A stretch of DNA of 64,000 nucleotides from positions 62,001-126,000 of the forward strand of contig CAVRJC010000006.1 in NCBI GenBank assembly GCA_963721435.1, given 5' to 3'. The translations under genes and the position numbers were made by a program. Source of the stretch: CAVRJC01 sp963721435. Its GTDB lineage: Bacteria; Actinomycetota; Acidimicrobiia; IMCC26256; DASPTH01. The notes below the pieces were generated by a model. The model was not told the origin of the DNA. It worked only from the letters and a program-made list of their open reading frames with translations, and made no database searches. Of the stretch, positions 42,061 through 51,157 are shown piece by piece (the stretch's first letter is position 1; the number at the start of each line of letters is the position of its first letter).

Positions 42061-43299
42061 GTGAGCATCGAGCTGCGGAGCGTCACCGCCGACGAGTTCC
42101 CCGCGTACGCGCGCGCGATCGCGACTGCGTTCGGCGGCCTTCCCGACGAGCAGCTGGTCGCCGACTGGCGTTCCACGATGGAGCTCGACCGCACCATCGC
42201 GGCATTCGACGGGAACGACGTCGTCGGCACTGCGGGTGCCTACTCCTTCGAGCTGACGCTGCCCGGCGGTAACGCGGAACGCGCCGCGGGCGTCACCGTG
42301 GTCGGCGTGCGAGCGACCCACCGCCGTCAGGGCCTGCTCCGGCGCATGATGCAACACCAACTCGACGACGTGATCCGCCGCGGCGAGTCGCTGATGGTAC
42401 TCACGGCGTCGGAAGCCGCGATCTACGAGCGCTTCGGGTACGGCGCGGCGGTGTTCGCGTCACGATGGACGCTGCGTACCGACGCGCTCGAGCTCGCGCG
42501 TCCGTCGACCGCGGGTGGGCGCATGCGCATGGTCGACTTCCACGAAGCCCGCAAGCTCGTTCCCGGGATCTTCGACCGCGCGCGGGTGCGTCACGTCGGC
42601 GCGGTCACCCGCAGTGACGCCCGGTGGGACACGCTGCTTTCCGACCGCACAGAAGACCGTCAGCGCCGGTCGTGGTTCACCGTGGTGCACGAGTCGTCGT
42701 CGGGTGAGCCCGACGGCTTCGTGTTCTACAGGGTCGAGCAGCGCGAGCCCGACGGCGGGCCGCAGAACGCGATCGTGGTCATGGATCTCGACGCGCTCGA
42801 CGACGACGTCGAAGCCGCGCTCTGGGACTACCTGATCCACGTCGACCTCGTCGTGTCGATCCGCACCGAGAACCGGCCGGTCGACGAGCCGTTGCGCTGG
42901 CGACTGGCCGACCAGCGGCGCGTGCACCTCGACGCCGTGCACGACCACCTGTGGGTGCGCGTCGTCGATCCCGCGGTCGCGCTCACCGCGCGCCGGTACG
43001 CGACCGACGACGCGCTCGTGCTCGAGCTCAACGACCCGTTCCGTCCCGTCAACGACGGCTGCTGGCTCGTCGACGGCGCCGCCGACGGTGCGCCAAATGG
43101 TGTCGAGGTCGCGCGCACGGGGCGCGCTCCCGACCTGGCGCTGACCGCGCCCGAGCTCGGGAGCATCTTCCTCGGCGGAGTGTCGCCGAGCGCGCTGGCG
43201 CGCGCGGGACGGATCCGCGAGATCACGAGCGGCGCGCTGGCGCGTGCCGACGCGTTCTTCTCGTCGAGCCCGGCTCCCTGGTGCGCGACGCACTTCTGA
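42061..43299 (+). CDS. eis: Eis-type GNAT N-acetyltransferase
   Basis: 412 residues, the Eis length. The N-terminal GNAT domain has the acetyl-CoA loop 'GVRATHRRQGLLRRMM' and 'LTASEAAIYERFGYGAAVFASRW'. A second GNAT-like domain and an SCP2-like C-terminal domain end in 'PAPWCATHF'; the free C-terminal carboxylate of Eis proteins acts in catalysis. Eis enzymes acetylate multiple amines, including aminoglycosides. GTG start, with AAGACT ending 6 nt upstream, a weak leaderless -10. Confidence 0.85.
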   Translation: MSIELRSVTADEFPAYARAIATAFGGLPDEQLVADWRSTMELDRTIAAFDGNDVVGTAGAYSFELTLPGGNAERAAGVTVVGVRATHRRQGLLRRMMQHQLDDVIRRGESLMVLTASEAAIYERFGYGAAVFASRWTLRTDALELARPSTAGGRMRMVDFHEARKLVPGIFDRARVRHVGAVTRSDARWDTLLSDRTEDRQRRSWFTVVHESSSGEPDGFVFYRVEQREPDGGPQNAIVVMDLDALDDDVEAALWDYLIHVDLVVSIRTENRPVDEPLRWRLADQRRVHLDAVHDHLWVRVVDPAVALTARRYATDDALVLELNDPFRPVNDGCWLVDGAADGAPNGVEVARTGRAPDLALTAPELGSIFLGGVSPSALARAGRIREITSGALARADAFFSSSPAPWCATHF

Positions 43300-43333
43300 C
43301 TAATGTCGGCGCATCATCTGAGCTGGGGGAGAG

Positions 43334-45151
43334 GTGTTGAGTCGCGCAGCCGATCGTGACGGCGCTGCCGATCGCGAGCGTGAGCGTGACCTGCGGCGCC
43401 GGGGCTGGGGGCTCCTCGTCCACACGCTCCGGCAGCGCATGGGCCTGCTCGGCCTCGCGGTGCTCTCCGCGGTCATCTGGACCGCGGCGCGCCTCACCAT
43501 CCCGTTGCTCGCCGCGGCCGCGATCGACCAGGGCATCATCCCGAACGACGGCGACGCCATCCTCCGGTACACGCTCCTCATCCTCGTCGTCGGTGTCGTG
43601 CAGGCACTCGGCTTCGCGCTCCGCCGTCACACCGCGTTCCGGCTCGGGTACCGGGTCGAGACCGACCTCCGCGACCGGCAGTTCGCGCACCTGCAACGGC
43701 TCCACTTCGCGTTCCACGACGAGGCGCAGACCGGTCAGCTGATCTCGCGGGCCAACACCGACCTGCTCCAGATCAGTCAGATGCTCACACTGGTGCCGCT
43801 CACGCTGTCGAGCCTGTTCACCCTCACCGGTGTCGCCATCATCATGGTGCTGGCGAGCCCACTGCTCGCGCTGCTCGCCCTCGGCACGCTGCCCATCCTC
43901 ACCGCGCTGGCCGTCCGGTTCTCGCACCGGATGGGCCCGCAGACCTTCGCCCTCCAACACGAGCTCGGTGAGCTGTCGGGTGTGGTCGAGGAGAGCGTTG
44001 CCGGGGTCCGGGTGGTCAAGGGCTTCGGCATCGAACGCCGCCAGACGCGCCGCTTGGAACGGCGGGCCGACACCGTCCTCGACCGCGCGCTGGCGTCGGC
44101 GCGGCTGCGGGCCAGCTTCATCCCGCTGCTCGACCTGCTGCCCGCGCTCTCCCTCGTCGCCATCCTCTGGTATGGCGGCCATCTCGCGATCGACGGCCAG
44201 ATCGAAGTCGGGCAGCTCGTCGCGTTCAACACCTACATCCTCATGCTCATCGTGCCGCTCCGCCTCTCGGGCCAGCTCATCGCGCAGTCGTCGCGTGCGT
44301 CGGCATCGGCGGGTCGGGTGGCGGAAGTGCTCGACACCGCACCCGAGATCACCGACACCGGCACGGGCCACGCGCTCCCGGCCGGTGGCGGCGAGGTCCG
44401 GTTCGAGAACGTGCAGTTCGCGTACGGCGACGGGCCGCCGGTGCTCGCCGGCCTCGACCTCACGCTGCGGCCGGGCGAAGCCGTGGCGCTCGTGGGCCCC
44501 ACCGCGAGCGGGAAGACGACCGCGGCGTCACTCGTGCCGCGCTTCTACGACGTCGACGGCGGGCGCGTGCTCATCGACGGCGTCGACGTGCGCGAGCTCG
44601 GCCTGCACGAGCTCCGGCGCGCGGTCGGCATCGTGTTCGAGGACACGTTCCTGTTCACCGACACCGTGCGCGAGAACCTCGCGTTCGCCGACCCGGGCGC
44701 GTCGATGGACGACGTGCGCCGCGCGACGCAGCTCGCGGGCGCCGCCGACTTCATCGACGCGCTCCCCGAGGGCTACGAGACCGTGATCGGTGAGCACGGC
44801 TTCTCGCTGTCGGGTGGTCAGCGTCAACGCATCGCCATCGCACGCGCGGTGCTCGCCGATCCGCGCGTGCTCATCCTCGACGACGCGACGTCGTCGGTCG
44901 ACCCCACGAAGGAGCACGAGATCCGGGCCGCGCTCGCGGAGGTCATGGAGGGCCGCACGACGCTGATCATCGCCCACCGCCCCGCGACCATCGCGCTCGC
45001 CGACCGGGTCGTGCTCCTGCACGACGGTCGTGCCGTCGACCAGGGGACGCACGCCGAGCTGCTCGAACGCTCCGACCTCTACCGATCCGTGTTGGCCCAG
45101 GCCGAGGCGAGCGCGGTCGACACTTCCGCAGCGGGCGCCGAGGGCGTGTGA
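43334..45151 (+). CDS. ABC exporter half-transporter, degenerate-site subunit
   Basis: 605 residues: six transmembrane helices, then an ATPase. Walker A is 'VGPTASGKTT' and the signature 'LSGGQRQRI' is perfect, but Walker B ends 'VLILDDATSSVD', with Asp where catalytic Glu is expected. GGGGGA (43325-43330) serves GTG 43334 or, with better spacing, TTG 43337. TAATGT at 43301-43306 may be the -10. It shares TGATG with the second subunit, forming a heterodimeric exporter for drugs, lipids or peptides. Confidence 0.88.
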   Translation: MLSRAADRDGAADRERERDLRRRGWGLLVHTLRQRMGLLGLAVLSAVIWTAARLTIPLLAAAAIDQGIIPNDGDAILRYTLLILVVGVVQALGFALRRHTAFRLGYRVETDLRDRQFAHLQRLHFAFHDEAQTGQLISRANTDLLQISQMLTLVPLTLSSLFTLTGVAIIMVLASPLLALLALGTLPILTALAVRFSHRMGPQTFALQHELGELSGVVEESVAGVRVVKGFGIERRQTRRLERRADTVLDRALASARLRASFIPLLDLLPALSLVAILWYGGHLAIDGQIEVGQLVAFNTYILMLIVPLRLSGQLIAQSSRASASAGRVAEVLDTAPEITDTGTGHALPAGGGEVRFENVQFAYGDGPPVLAGLDLTLRPGEAVALVGPTASGKTTAASLVPRFYDVDGGRVLIDGVDVRELGLHELRRAVGIVFEDTFLFTDTVRENLAFADPGASMDDVRRATQLAGAADFIDALPEGYETVIGEHGFSLSGGQRQRIAIARAVLADPRVLILDDATSSVDPTKEHEIRAALAEVMEGRTTLIIAHRPATIALADRVVLLHDGRAVDQGTHAELLERSDLYRSVLAQAEASAVDTSAAGAEGV

Positions 45152-46872
45152 TGGATCTGCGCCGCCGGCTCATGGCCATGCTCCGCCCGCAACGGGGCAA
45201 GATCGTCGTCGCCGTGCTCCTGCTCATGGCCCAGACCGCGTGCATGCTCGCGGGGCCGATCCTCGTGCGGTACGGCATCGACCACGGCATCGGCGACGGC
45301 GACACGAGCGCGTTGAACCTCGCGGGTGCGCTCTTCGTCGCCACCGCGATCGCCGGGTTCTTCTTTGCCCGCTCGGCGATCCTGCTGGTGGCGCGAGTCG
45401 GAGAGTCGTTCCTGCGCGATCTGCGGGTGCGGGTGTTCCAGCACCTGATGGGCCTCGGCCTCGACTTCTTCGAGAAGGAGCAGACCGGCCGCCTCGTCGC
45501 GCGGATGACGTCGGATGTCGATGCGCTGCAGGAGCTGGTGCAGATCGGCATCACGTCGATCGTGCAGAACACGATGCTCTTCGTCGGCGCGCTGATCGTG
45601 ATCTTCGTGCTGAGCTGGCAGCTCGCGCTCGTGCTCACGATCGCGGTGCCCCCGATCTGGTTCGCGACGCGGTGGTTCCAGCGCGAGTCGAACCGCGCGT
45701 ACCACGAGGTGCGGGAGCGGATCGGGCACAACATGGCGAACCTGCAGGAAGGGCTCGCGGGCGTGCGCGTGGTGCAGGCGTTCGCGCGTGAGAACGCGTT
45801 CGCGGGTCGCTTCCAGGACACCAACGAGGCGCAGTACGACGCCAACATGGAGGCGATCCGGATCTCGACGCGCTACTTCCCGTTCGTCGACTTCTGCGGT
45901 GTCGCAGCACTCGCGGCGATCATCGGGCTCGGCGGCGTGCTCGTCGACCAGGGTGTCGCGACCGTCGGCACCGTGGCCGCGTTCGTGCTCTATGTCAACA
46001 ACCTGTTCGAGCCGGTGCAGCAGCTCAGCCAGTTCTACAACACGGTGCAGTCGTCGGGCGCCGCGCTCGAGAAGCTGTTCGGCCTGCTCGACACGCCGCC
46101 GTCGATCGGTGAGCGCACGGGCGCGACGGACCTTCCCGTCGACGGCGCGATCGTGGTGGAGCACGTGTCGTTCGCGTACGGGAGCTTCGACGTGTTGCAC
46201 GACGTGAGCCTCACCATCGCGTCCGGCGAGCGCATCGCGTTGGTCGGTCCCACCGGCGCGGGGAAGTCGACGCTCGCCAAGCTCATCGCGCGGTTCTACG
46301 ACCCGCGGGTCGGCACGGTCTCGTTCGGCGGCACCGATCTCCGCGACGGGACGCTCGCGTCGCTGCGCGGCCGCATCGTGGTGGTGCCCCAGGAGGGATT
46401 CCTCTTCGCGGGCACGATCCGCGACAACATCCGGGTCGGACGAGTCGACGCGACCGATGCGGACGTCGACGCGGCCATCGACGCCCTCGGCCTCCGCGAG
46501 CGGTTCGAGGGCCTGCCCGAGGGCCTCGACACCGAGGTGCGCGAACGCGGCTCGCGTCTCTCGGCCGGGGAGCGGCAACTGGTGTCGCTCGCACGTGCCG
46601 CGCTCGCCGACCCTGCGGTGCTGGTGCTCGACGAAGCCACCTCGAACCTCGATCCAGGTACCGAGCAGGCCGTCGAGCTCGCGCTCGAGCGCCTCACCGA
46701 CAATCGCACCGTGGTGGTGGTCGCGCACCGGCTGTCGACCGCGGCCCGTGCCGACCGTATCGGCGTGGTCGACGGCGGCGCGCTCGTCGAGCTGGGGACC
46801 CACGACGAGCTCGTCGGCCGCGGTGGCCGCTACGCCACCCTCTTCCAGAGCTGGTCCGCCGCCGCCCACTGA
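45151..46872 (+). CDS. ABC exporter half-transporter, catalytic subunit
   Basis: 573 residues from ATG 45151 (GTG 45148 is also possible), overlapping the partner's stop. Six-helix domain with 'LGLDFFEKEQTGRLVARMTSDVDALQELV'. Walker A 'VGPTGAGKST' and Walker B 'VLVLDEATSNLD', with the catalytic Glu present. The signature is altered to 'LSAGERQLVSLARA'. With the first subunit it forms one canonical ATP site (its Walker B with the partner's LSGGQ) and one degenerate site. Confidence 0.9.
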   Translation: MDLRRRLMAMLRPQRGKIVVAVLLLMAQTACMLAGPILVRYGIDHGIGDGDTSALNLAGALFVATAIAGFFFARSAILLVARVGESFLRDLRVRVFQHLMGLGLDFFEKEQTGRLVARMTSDVDALQELVQIGITSIVQNTMLFVGALIVIFVLSWQLALVLTIAVPPIWFATRWFQRESNRAYHEVRERIGHNMANLQEGLAGVRVVQAFARENAFAGRFQDTNEAQYDANMEAIRISTRYFPFVDFCGVAALAAIIGLGGVLVDQGVATVGTVAAFVLYVNNLFEPVQQLSQFYNTVQSSGAALEKLFGLLDTPPSIGERTGATDLPVDGAIVVEHVSFAYGSFDVLHDVSLTIASGERIALVGPTGAGKSTLAKLIARFYDPRVGTVSFGGTDLRDGTLASLRGRIVVVPQEGFLFAGTIRDNIRVGRVDATDADVDAAIDALGLRERFEGLPEGLDTEVRERGSRLSAGERQLVSLARAALADPAVLVLDEATSNLDPGTEQAVELALERLTDNRTVVVVAHRLSTAARADRIGVVDGGALVELGTHDELVGRGGRYATLFQSWSAAAH

Positions 46873-46884
46873 TCCTTCCCGACC

Positions 46885-46937
46885 GGTTTTGGCGTCGCTG
46901 CGGTCCCTCAGAGGTGCCCTTTGCCGACGCCAAAACC
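46885..46937. repeat. 13-bp perfect inverted repeat between convergent genes
   Basis: GGTTTTGGCGTCG (46885-46897) and CGACGCCAAAACC (46925-46937), separated by a 27-nt loop. It lies between the stops of the ABC exporter and the ATP-pyrophosphatase-like gene, so a bidirectional terminator is likely. Neither strand has a U-tract after the stem. Confidence 0.6.
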
Positions 46938-46945
46938 TGGAGGGG

Positions 46946-47614
46946 TCAGGAAGCGGGGATGACGTCGGCGAAGACGAAGCCGTCGCGGCTCACGATCTCG
47001 CCGAGCTCGACGGCGATGGGCGACGAGAAGCCGGGCGCGTCCCACACGAAGGTGTGGAACTCGCCGTTCTCGCCGCACGGGTCGGCCGTCGGCGGTAGGG
47101 CGGCGAGGAGCGCGGCGTCGAAGGCGCGGCCCGCGAGCTCGGACGCGACCTGCTGCGGATCGACGCACGTGAGCACCGCGCGCACTCCCGCGTCGATCAT
47201 CTCGACGGCGAGCTGATCGGTCGGCTCCGCCCACAGCGGGAACACCGGCCTGATCCCGGTGGGCTCGAGCATCCGCTCGCGATAGGCGCGGATGTCGGCG
47301 AGGAAGAGATCGCCGAAGATCATGCGACCGACGTCGTCGGCGAGGGCAGCCTCGACCGCCGCGGCCATCAGTCGTTCGTACTCCGAGTTCGGGCACGGCC
47401 ACGGGAGCTCGACCACGTGGATGGGGAGCCCGAGGCGCGCTCCTTGTGTGAGCAGAAGCTCGCGGCGCACCGCGTGCATGGCGACGCGGTCGGCATCGGC
47501 GTTCACCGTGCACAGCATGCCCACGACGTCGAGCCCGGGATCCTGACGCGCACGGTGCAGCGCCAGCGCGCTGTCCTTCCCGCTGCTCCAGCTCATCCAC
47601 GCGCGCTCGGCCAC
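46946..47614 (-). CDS. Adenine-nucleotide alpha-hydrolase/Dph6-like ATP-PPase
   Basis: 222 residues. The PP-loop 'WSSGKDSALALHRA' is at the N-terminus. 'FGDLFLADIRAYRERMLEPTGIRPVFPLWAEPTDQLAVEMIDAGVRAVLTCV' is the DUF71/diphthine-ammonia-ligase family block. Bacteria lack diphthamide, so an amidation or B12-related reaction is more likely. GTG 47614 lies 3 nt after the cobalamin-binding-protein stop; the two genes form a pair. Confidence 0.82.
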   Translation of the reverse strand: MAERAWMSWSSGKDSALALHRARQDPGLDVVGMLCTVNADADRVAMHAVRRELLLTQGARLGLPIHVVELPWPCPNSEYERLMAAAVEAALADDVGRMIFGDLFLADIRAYRERMLEPTGIRPVFPLWAEPTDQLAVEMIDAGVRAVLTCVDPQQVASELAGRAFDAALLAALPPTADPCGENGEFHTFVWDAPGFSSPIAVELGEIVSRDGFVFADVIPAS

Positions 47615-47617
47615 GAG

Positions 47618-48508
47618 CTATCGCAGCCGGGTCGCGCCGGCACTTGCCGGGAACGTGTCGGGGTGCAGTACCGAGGCGAGCAGCTCGACGCCGTCGACCA
47701 CACGCGGCCCGGGGCGGGAGAAGTACGCGTTGGCGTCGAGCGCCCAGATCTCCGCGGTCGCCGCGAGCGCGGGATGGCGCAGCAGCGCGGCGCCTTCTTC
47801 GACCGCGCCGTCGAGGGAGTAGCCGCACGGCATGAACACCACGACATCGGGCGCGGCATCGGCGATCTCCGACCACTCCATGCGGCGTGACCGTGCACCC
47901 GGTGGCGACAGCAGGGGCTCCGCGCCCGCGGCGAGCAGCATGTCGGGGATCCAGTGGCCGCCGTTGAACGGCGGGTCCGCCCATTCGAGTGCGAGCACCC
48001 GCTGCGCCAGCAGGTCGTCGACTGCAGTGCGCACGTTCGCGACCCGCGCGCGCAGGTCGCGCATGATCGCGTCGGCCATGGCGCGAGTACCGGTGACCGC
48101 GCCGACCTGGCCGACGCACGCGATCACGTCGTCGAGGCTCGACGGGTCGAGGGACACGACGTCGGCGTGACAACCGAGTACGTCGAGCGCGTCGGTGACC
48201 GCACCCGACGGCACCGCGCACACCTCGCACAGGTCCTGGGCGAGGATCACATCGGGTTGGATGGCGCGGATGCGGTCGGCGTCGAGTGTGTAGATCGACT
48301 CGCCCGCGGCGACGCGCGTCGACACCGCTTCGTCGATCTCGCGCGCGGTCAGGTGCTCGTCGACGGGGAGCGCGGTGCCCGACACGATCGGGACCTGCTC
48401 GGCGGCAGCGGGGAAGTCGCACTCGAAGCTGCGACCTTCCAGCGACTTGCCGAGACCGAGGGCGAAGACGATCTCCGTGGCCGACGGCAGCAGCGAGACG
48501 ATCTTCAC
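47618..48508 (-). CDS. BtuF-like cobalamin/metal-chelate binding protein, no signal peptide
   Basis: 296 residues. Periplasmic-binding-protein fold of the BtuF/FecB type: 'KIVSLLPSATEIVFALGLGKSLEGRSFECDFP', 'IQPDVILAQDLCEVCAVPSG', 'VFMPCGYSLDGAVEEGAALLRHPALAATAEIWALDANAYFSRPGPRVVDGVELLAS'. The protein begins directly at the mature fold, so it should be cytoplasmic. No permease or ATPase is adjacent. Pairing with a Dph6-like ATPase suggests intracellular corrinoid handling; this is inferred. Confidence 0.82.
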   Translation of the reverse strand: MKIVSLLPSATEIVFALGLGKSLEGRSFECDFPAAAEQVPIVSGTALPVDEHLTAREIDEAVSTRVAAGESIYTLDADRIRAIQPDVILAQDLCEVCAVPSGAVTDALDVLGCHADVVSLDPSSLDDVIACVGQVGAVTGTRAMADAIMRDLRARVANVRTAVDDLLAQRVLALEWADPPFNGGHWIPDMLLAAGAEPLLSPPGARSRRMEWSEIADAAPDVVVFMPCGYSLDGAVEEGAALLRHPALAATAEIWALDANAYFSRPGPRVVDGVELLASVLHPDTFPASAGATRLR

Positions 48509-48545
48509 GCGCGCCGCGCCGACACCACGCCACTGGGCGGGGGCG

Positions 48546-49340
48546 TCACGTCGCGGTCCAGTTCGGCGCGCGCTTCTCGCGGAACGCGAGCGGCCCTTCG
48601 CGCCCGTCGTTGCTCGTGTAGACCGGTGCCCAGATCTCGTCGCCGTACTCGAACTCCCCGGTCAGGTTCGCGGGCGCGTTCGTGTACACCATCTTCTTCG
48701 CCGCGCGCACGGTGAGCGGCGCGTTGGCGGCGATGCTCTCGGCCATGGCCTGCGCGGTGGCGTGCAGGTCGGCAAGCGGCACGACCTCGTTGACCAGCCC
48801 GATCTCGCGCGCGCGGGCGGCGTCGATGGGATCGCCGGTGAGCAGGATCTGCAACGCGACCTTCGGCGGTATCAACCAACTGAGCGGAGCCGCCCACGGC
48901 GAGCCGCGCCCCACCTTCGCCTCGGTCACCGCGAACTTCGCGTGATCGGCGGCGATGGTGATGTCGCACATCTGCGCGAGGAGAAACCCGCCCGCGTATG
49001 CGATGCCGTTCACCGCCGCGATGGTGGGCTTCTCGACCTCGATGTTGCGGCCGAAGAAGGGGACGAAGTCGGGCGGTGGGATCTCGAGCGCGGTGTCGGC
49101 CATCTCCTTGAGGTCGCCACCCGCGCAGAACGCCTTGTCGCCGCTCCCGGTGAGCACGAGCACGAGCGCGGTGCCGTCGTCGTTGAAGCGCCGCGTGCCG
49201 GCCCACAGTCCCTCGCGCACCGCCTTGCTCAGCGCGTTGCGGGCTTCCTCGCGCTGGATGGTCAGCCAGGCGACGCCGTTCTCGACGCGGTAGCCGACGA
49301 CCTCGTTGATCATTGGGTCGTTGATCATCTCGTCGCTCAT
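48546..49340 (-). CDS. Enoyl-CoA hydratase/isomerase family protein
   Basis: 264 residues. 'TGSGDKAFCAGGDLKEMAD' and 'VNGIAYAGGFLLAQMCDITIAADHAKFAVTEAKVGRGSPWAAPLSWLIPP' are crotonase features; no Glu appears at the usual catalytic spot. ATG 49340 is fixed by TAACCT ending 6 nt upstream. In-frame ATGs follow at 49328 and 49313. It is divergent from an acyl-CoA dehydrogenase, with a TetR gene behind it, so the three may form one regulon. Confidence 0.85.
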   Translation of the reverse strand: MSDEMINDPMINEVVGYRVENGVAWLTIQREEARNALSKAVREGLWAGTRRFNDDGTALVLVLTGSGDKAFCAGGDLKEMADTALEIPPPDFVPFFGRNIEVEKPTIAAVNGIAYAGGFLLAQMCDITIAADHAKFAVTEAKVGRGSPWAAPLSWLIPPKVALQILLTGDPIDAARAREIGLVNEVVPLADLHATAQAMAESIAANAPLTVRAAKKMVYTNAPANLTGEFEYGDEIWAPVYTSNDGREGPLAFREKRAPNWTAT

Positions 49341-49346
49341 CCCGCT

Positions 49347-49369
49347 AGGTTATTGGCGAATCACATTCG
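49347..49369. promoter_or_regulatory. Leaderless -10 of the crotonase and nearby short palindrome
   Basis: TAACCT (minus strand, 49347-49352) is 6 nt before ATG 49340. CGAAT-CAC-ATTCG (49357-49369) is a perfect 13-bp palindrome that would sit in the -35/-10 spacer. It is a possible operator for the TetR protein encoded at 50579. Confidence 0.4.
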
Positions 49370-49414
49370 GCGCGCAAGCCCGGAGCGCCAAAGCCAGAAG
49401 CCAAAGGCGGTGCC

Positions 49415-50575
49415 ATGGACTTCAACGAGTCAGCCGAGCACGTCATGTTGCGCGAGGCAGTCGCCGACATCGCCGGGAAGTTCGGCCACGAGTACTTCGC
49501 CGAGTGCAACCGCACGGGCGCGAAGACCGACGAGCTGTGGCAGGCGCTGGCCGACCAGGGCTTCCTCTCCGTGCACCTCCCCGAGGCCGACGGCGGTGGC
49601 GGGGGAGGGATGACCGAGCTCGCGATCGTGTGCGAGGAGGTCGCGGCGCAGGGATGCCCGCTGCTCCTGATCCTCGTGACCGCCGCGATCTGCGCGGAGG
49701 TGATCAGCCGCTTCGGCACCGACGTGCAGCGGGGCGAGTTCCTGCCCCCGATCATCGGCGGAGAGAAGATGGCCTTCGCCATCACCGAGCCCGACGCCGG
49801 CTCGAACAGCCACAACATCTCGACCGTCGCCCGTCGCGACGGCGACATCTACCGGCTCACGGGCAGCAAGACGTTCATCTCCGGCATCGACGAGGCGAAG
49901 TGGGTGCTGGTCGTCGCCCGCACCGGCGTCGACGAGCAGTCGGGCCGCGCCAAGCTCTCGCTCTTCGTCGTCGACGTCGACACGCCGGGCCTCGAGATGC
50001 AGCCCATCGCGGTCGAGATCGCGGCGCCGGAGAAGCAGTACCTCGTGTTCTTCGACAATGTCGAGGTGCCCGCCGATCGCCTGATCGGTGAGGAGCACGA
50101 CGGCCTGCGCCAGGTCTTCTACGGGCTCAACCCCGAGCGCATCACCGGCGCCGCACTGTGCAACGGGATCGCGCGCTACTCGCTCGACAAGGCATCCGTG
50201 TACGCGCGCGACCGCGTCGTATGGGGCGTGCCGATCGGGATGCACCAGGGCGTGTCGCACCCGCTCGCGCAGGCGAAGGTCGAAGTGGAGCTCGCACGGC
50301 TCATGACGTCCAAGGCCGCGTTCCTGCACGACCACGCCACCGATCGCGTCGCCGCTGGTGAAGCCGCGAACATGGCGAAGTACGCGGCGGCCGAAGCCGG
50401 CCTCCACGCGCTCGATGCCGCGATCCAGACCCACGGCGGCAACGGCATGACGTCGGAGTACGGCATCGCCGACATGTGGGGGATGATGCGGCTGCTGCGC
50501 ATCGCGCCGGTGAGCCGCGAGATGATCCTCAACTTCGTGGCGCAGCACGTGCTCGACCTCCCCAAGTCGTACTGA
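49415..50575 (+). CDS. Acyl-CoA dehydrogenase
   Basis: 386 residues. 'AFAITEPDAGSNSHNISTVARRDGDIYRLTGSKTFISGIDEA' marks the FAD and acyl regions, and 'QTHGGNGMTSEYGIADMWGMMRLLRIAPVSREMILNF' the C-terminus. The usual E-G-T Glu is replaced by 'APVSREM', as in the ACAD at 6461. AGGCGG lies 5 nt before ATG. It is followed by TetR 3 nt downstream. It probably acts on a non-standard acyl-CoA. Confidence 0.88.
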   Translation: MDFNESAEHVMLREAVADIAGKFGHEYFAECNRTGAKTDELWQALADQGFLSVHLPEADGGGGGGMTELAIVCEEVAAQGCPLLLILVTAAICAEVISRFGTDVQRGEFLPPIIGGEKMAFAITEPDAGSNSHNISTVARRDGDIYRLTGSKTFISGIDEAKWVLVVARTGVDEQSGRAKLSLFVVDVDTPGLEMQPIAVEIAAPEKQYLVFFDNVEVPADRLIGEEHDGLRQVFYGLNPERITGAALCNGIARYSLDKASVYARDRVVWGVPIGMHQGVSHPLAQAKVEVELARLMTSKAAFLHDHATDRVAAGEAANMAKYAAAEAGLHALDAAIQTHGGNGMTSEYGIADMWGMMRLLRIAPVSREMILNFVAQHVLDLPKSY

Positions 50576-50578
50576 GCG

Positions 50579-51157
50579 ATGACGGTCACCGGCGGCACCA
50601 CCCGCGGACGCGCCCGCCGTCAGCAGTTGCTCGACGCGACGGCTGAGCTCGTCGCTGCACGCGGGTTCCACTCGGTCGGCATCGCGGAGATCGGCGCGGC
50701 CGCCGGTGTCACCGGCTCCGCGATCTACCGGCACTTCGACAACAAGCAGGAGATGCTCGTCGCGGTGTTCGACCGTGTGCTCGACGATCTCCTCCGCGGT
50801 GCGCGCGCGGCCGTGGAGAGCGCGGGCGACGACGAGACGGTGCTCGAGGAGCTCGTGCGCGCGCAGGTGGCGTTCGCCTTGCGCAACCGTCCCGTGATCT
50901 CGGTGTACGGGCAGGAGGAGATCAACCTCCCGTTCGACGACCGGCGGCGGCTCCGCCGGAAGCAGCGCGCCTACGTGCAGATGTGGGTCGACACGTTGGC
51001 CGCGATCCGGCCCGAGCTCACCGAGGCCGAGCTGATCGCGGCGGTGAGCGCGGCGATCGGCTTGCTCAATTCGGTGGCCGCGTTCGACGCGCACCTGGGT
51101 GACGACGAGCTCGGCGCGTTCGTCGGCGACATGGCGTTGCGGGCACTGCACGCATGA
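50579..51157 (+). CDS. TetR-family transcriptional regulator
   Basis: 192 residues. 'RQQLLDATAELVAARGFHSVGIAEIGAAAGVTGSAIYRHFDNKQEMLVAVF' is a complete TetR helix-turn-helix. The C-terminal ligand domain is all-helical. Its position directly after an ACAD, and near a divergent crotonase, suggests an acyl-CoA-responsive repressor of these genes. ATG 50579 follows the ACAD stop by 3 nt; its own stop overlaps the next gene as ATGA. Confidence 0.9.
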   Translation: MTVTGGTTRGRARRQQLLDATAELVAARGFHSVGIAEIGAAAGVTGSAIYRHFDNKQEMLVAVFDRVLDDLLRGARAAVESAGDDETVLEELVRAQVAFALRNRPVISVYGQEEINLPFDDRRRLRRKQRAYVQMWVDTLAAIRPELTEAELIAAVSAAIGLLNSVAAFDAHLGDDELGAFVGDMALRALHA

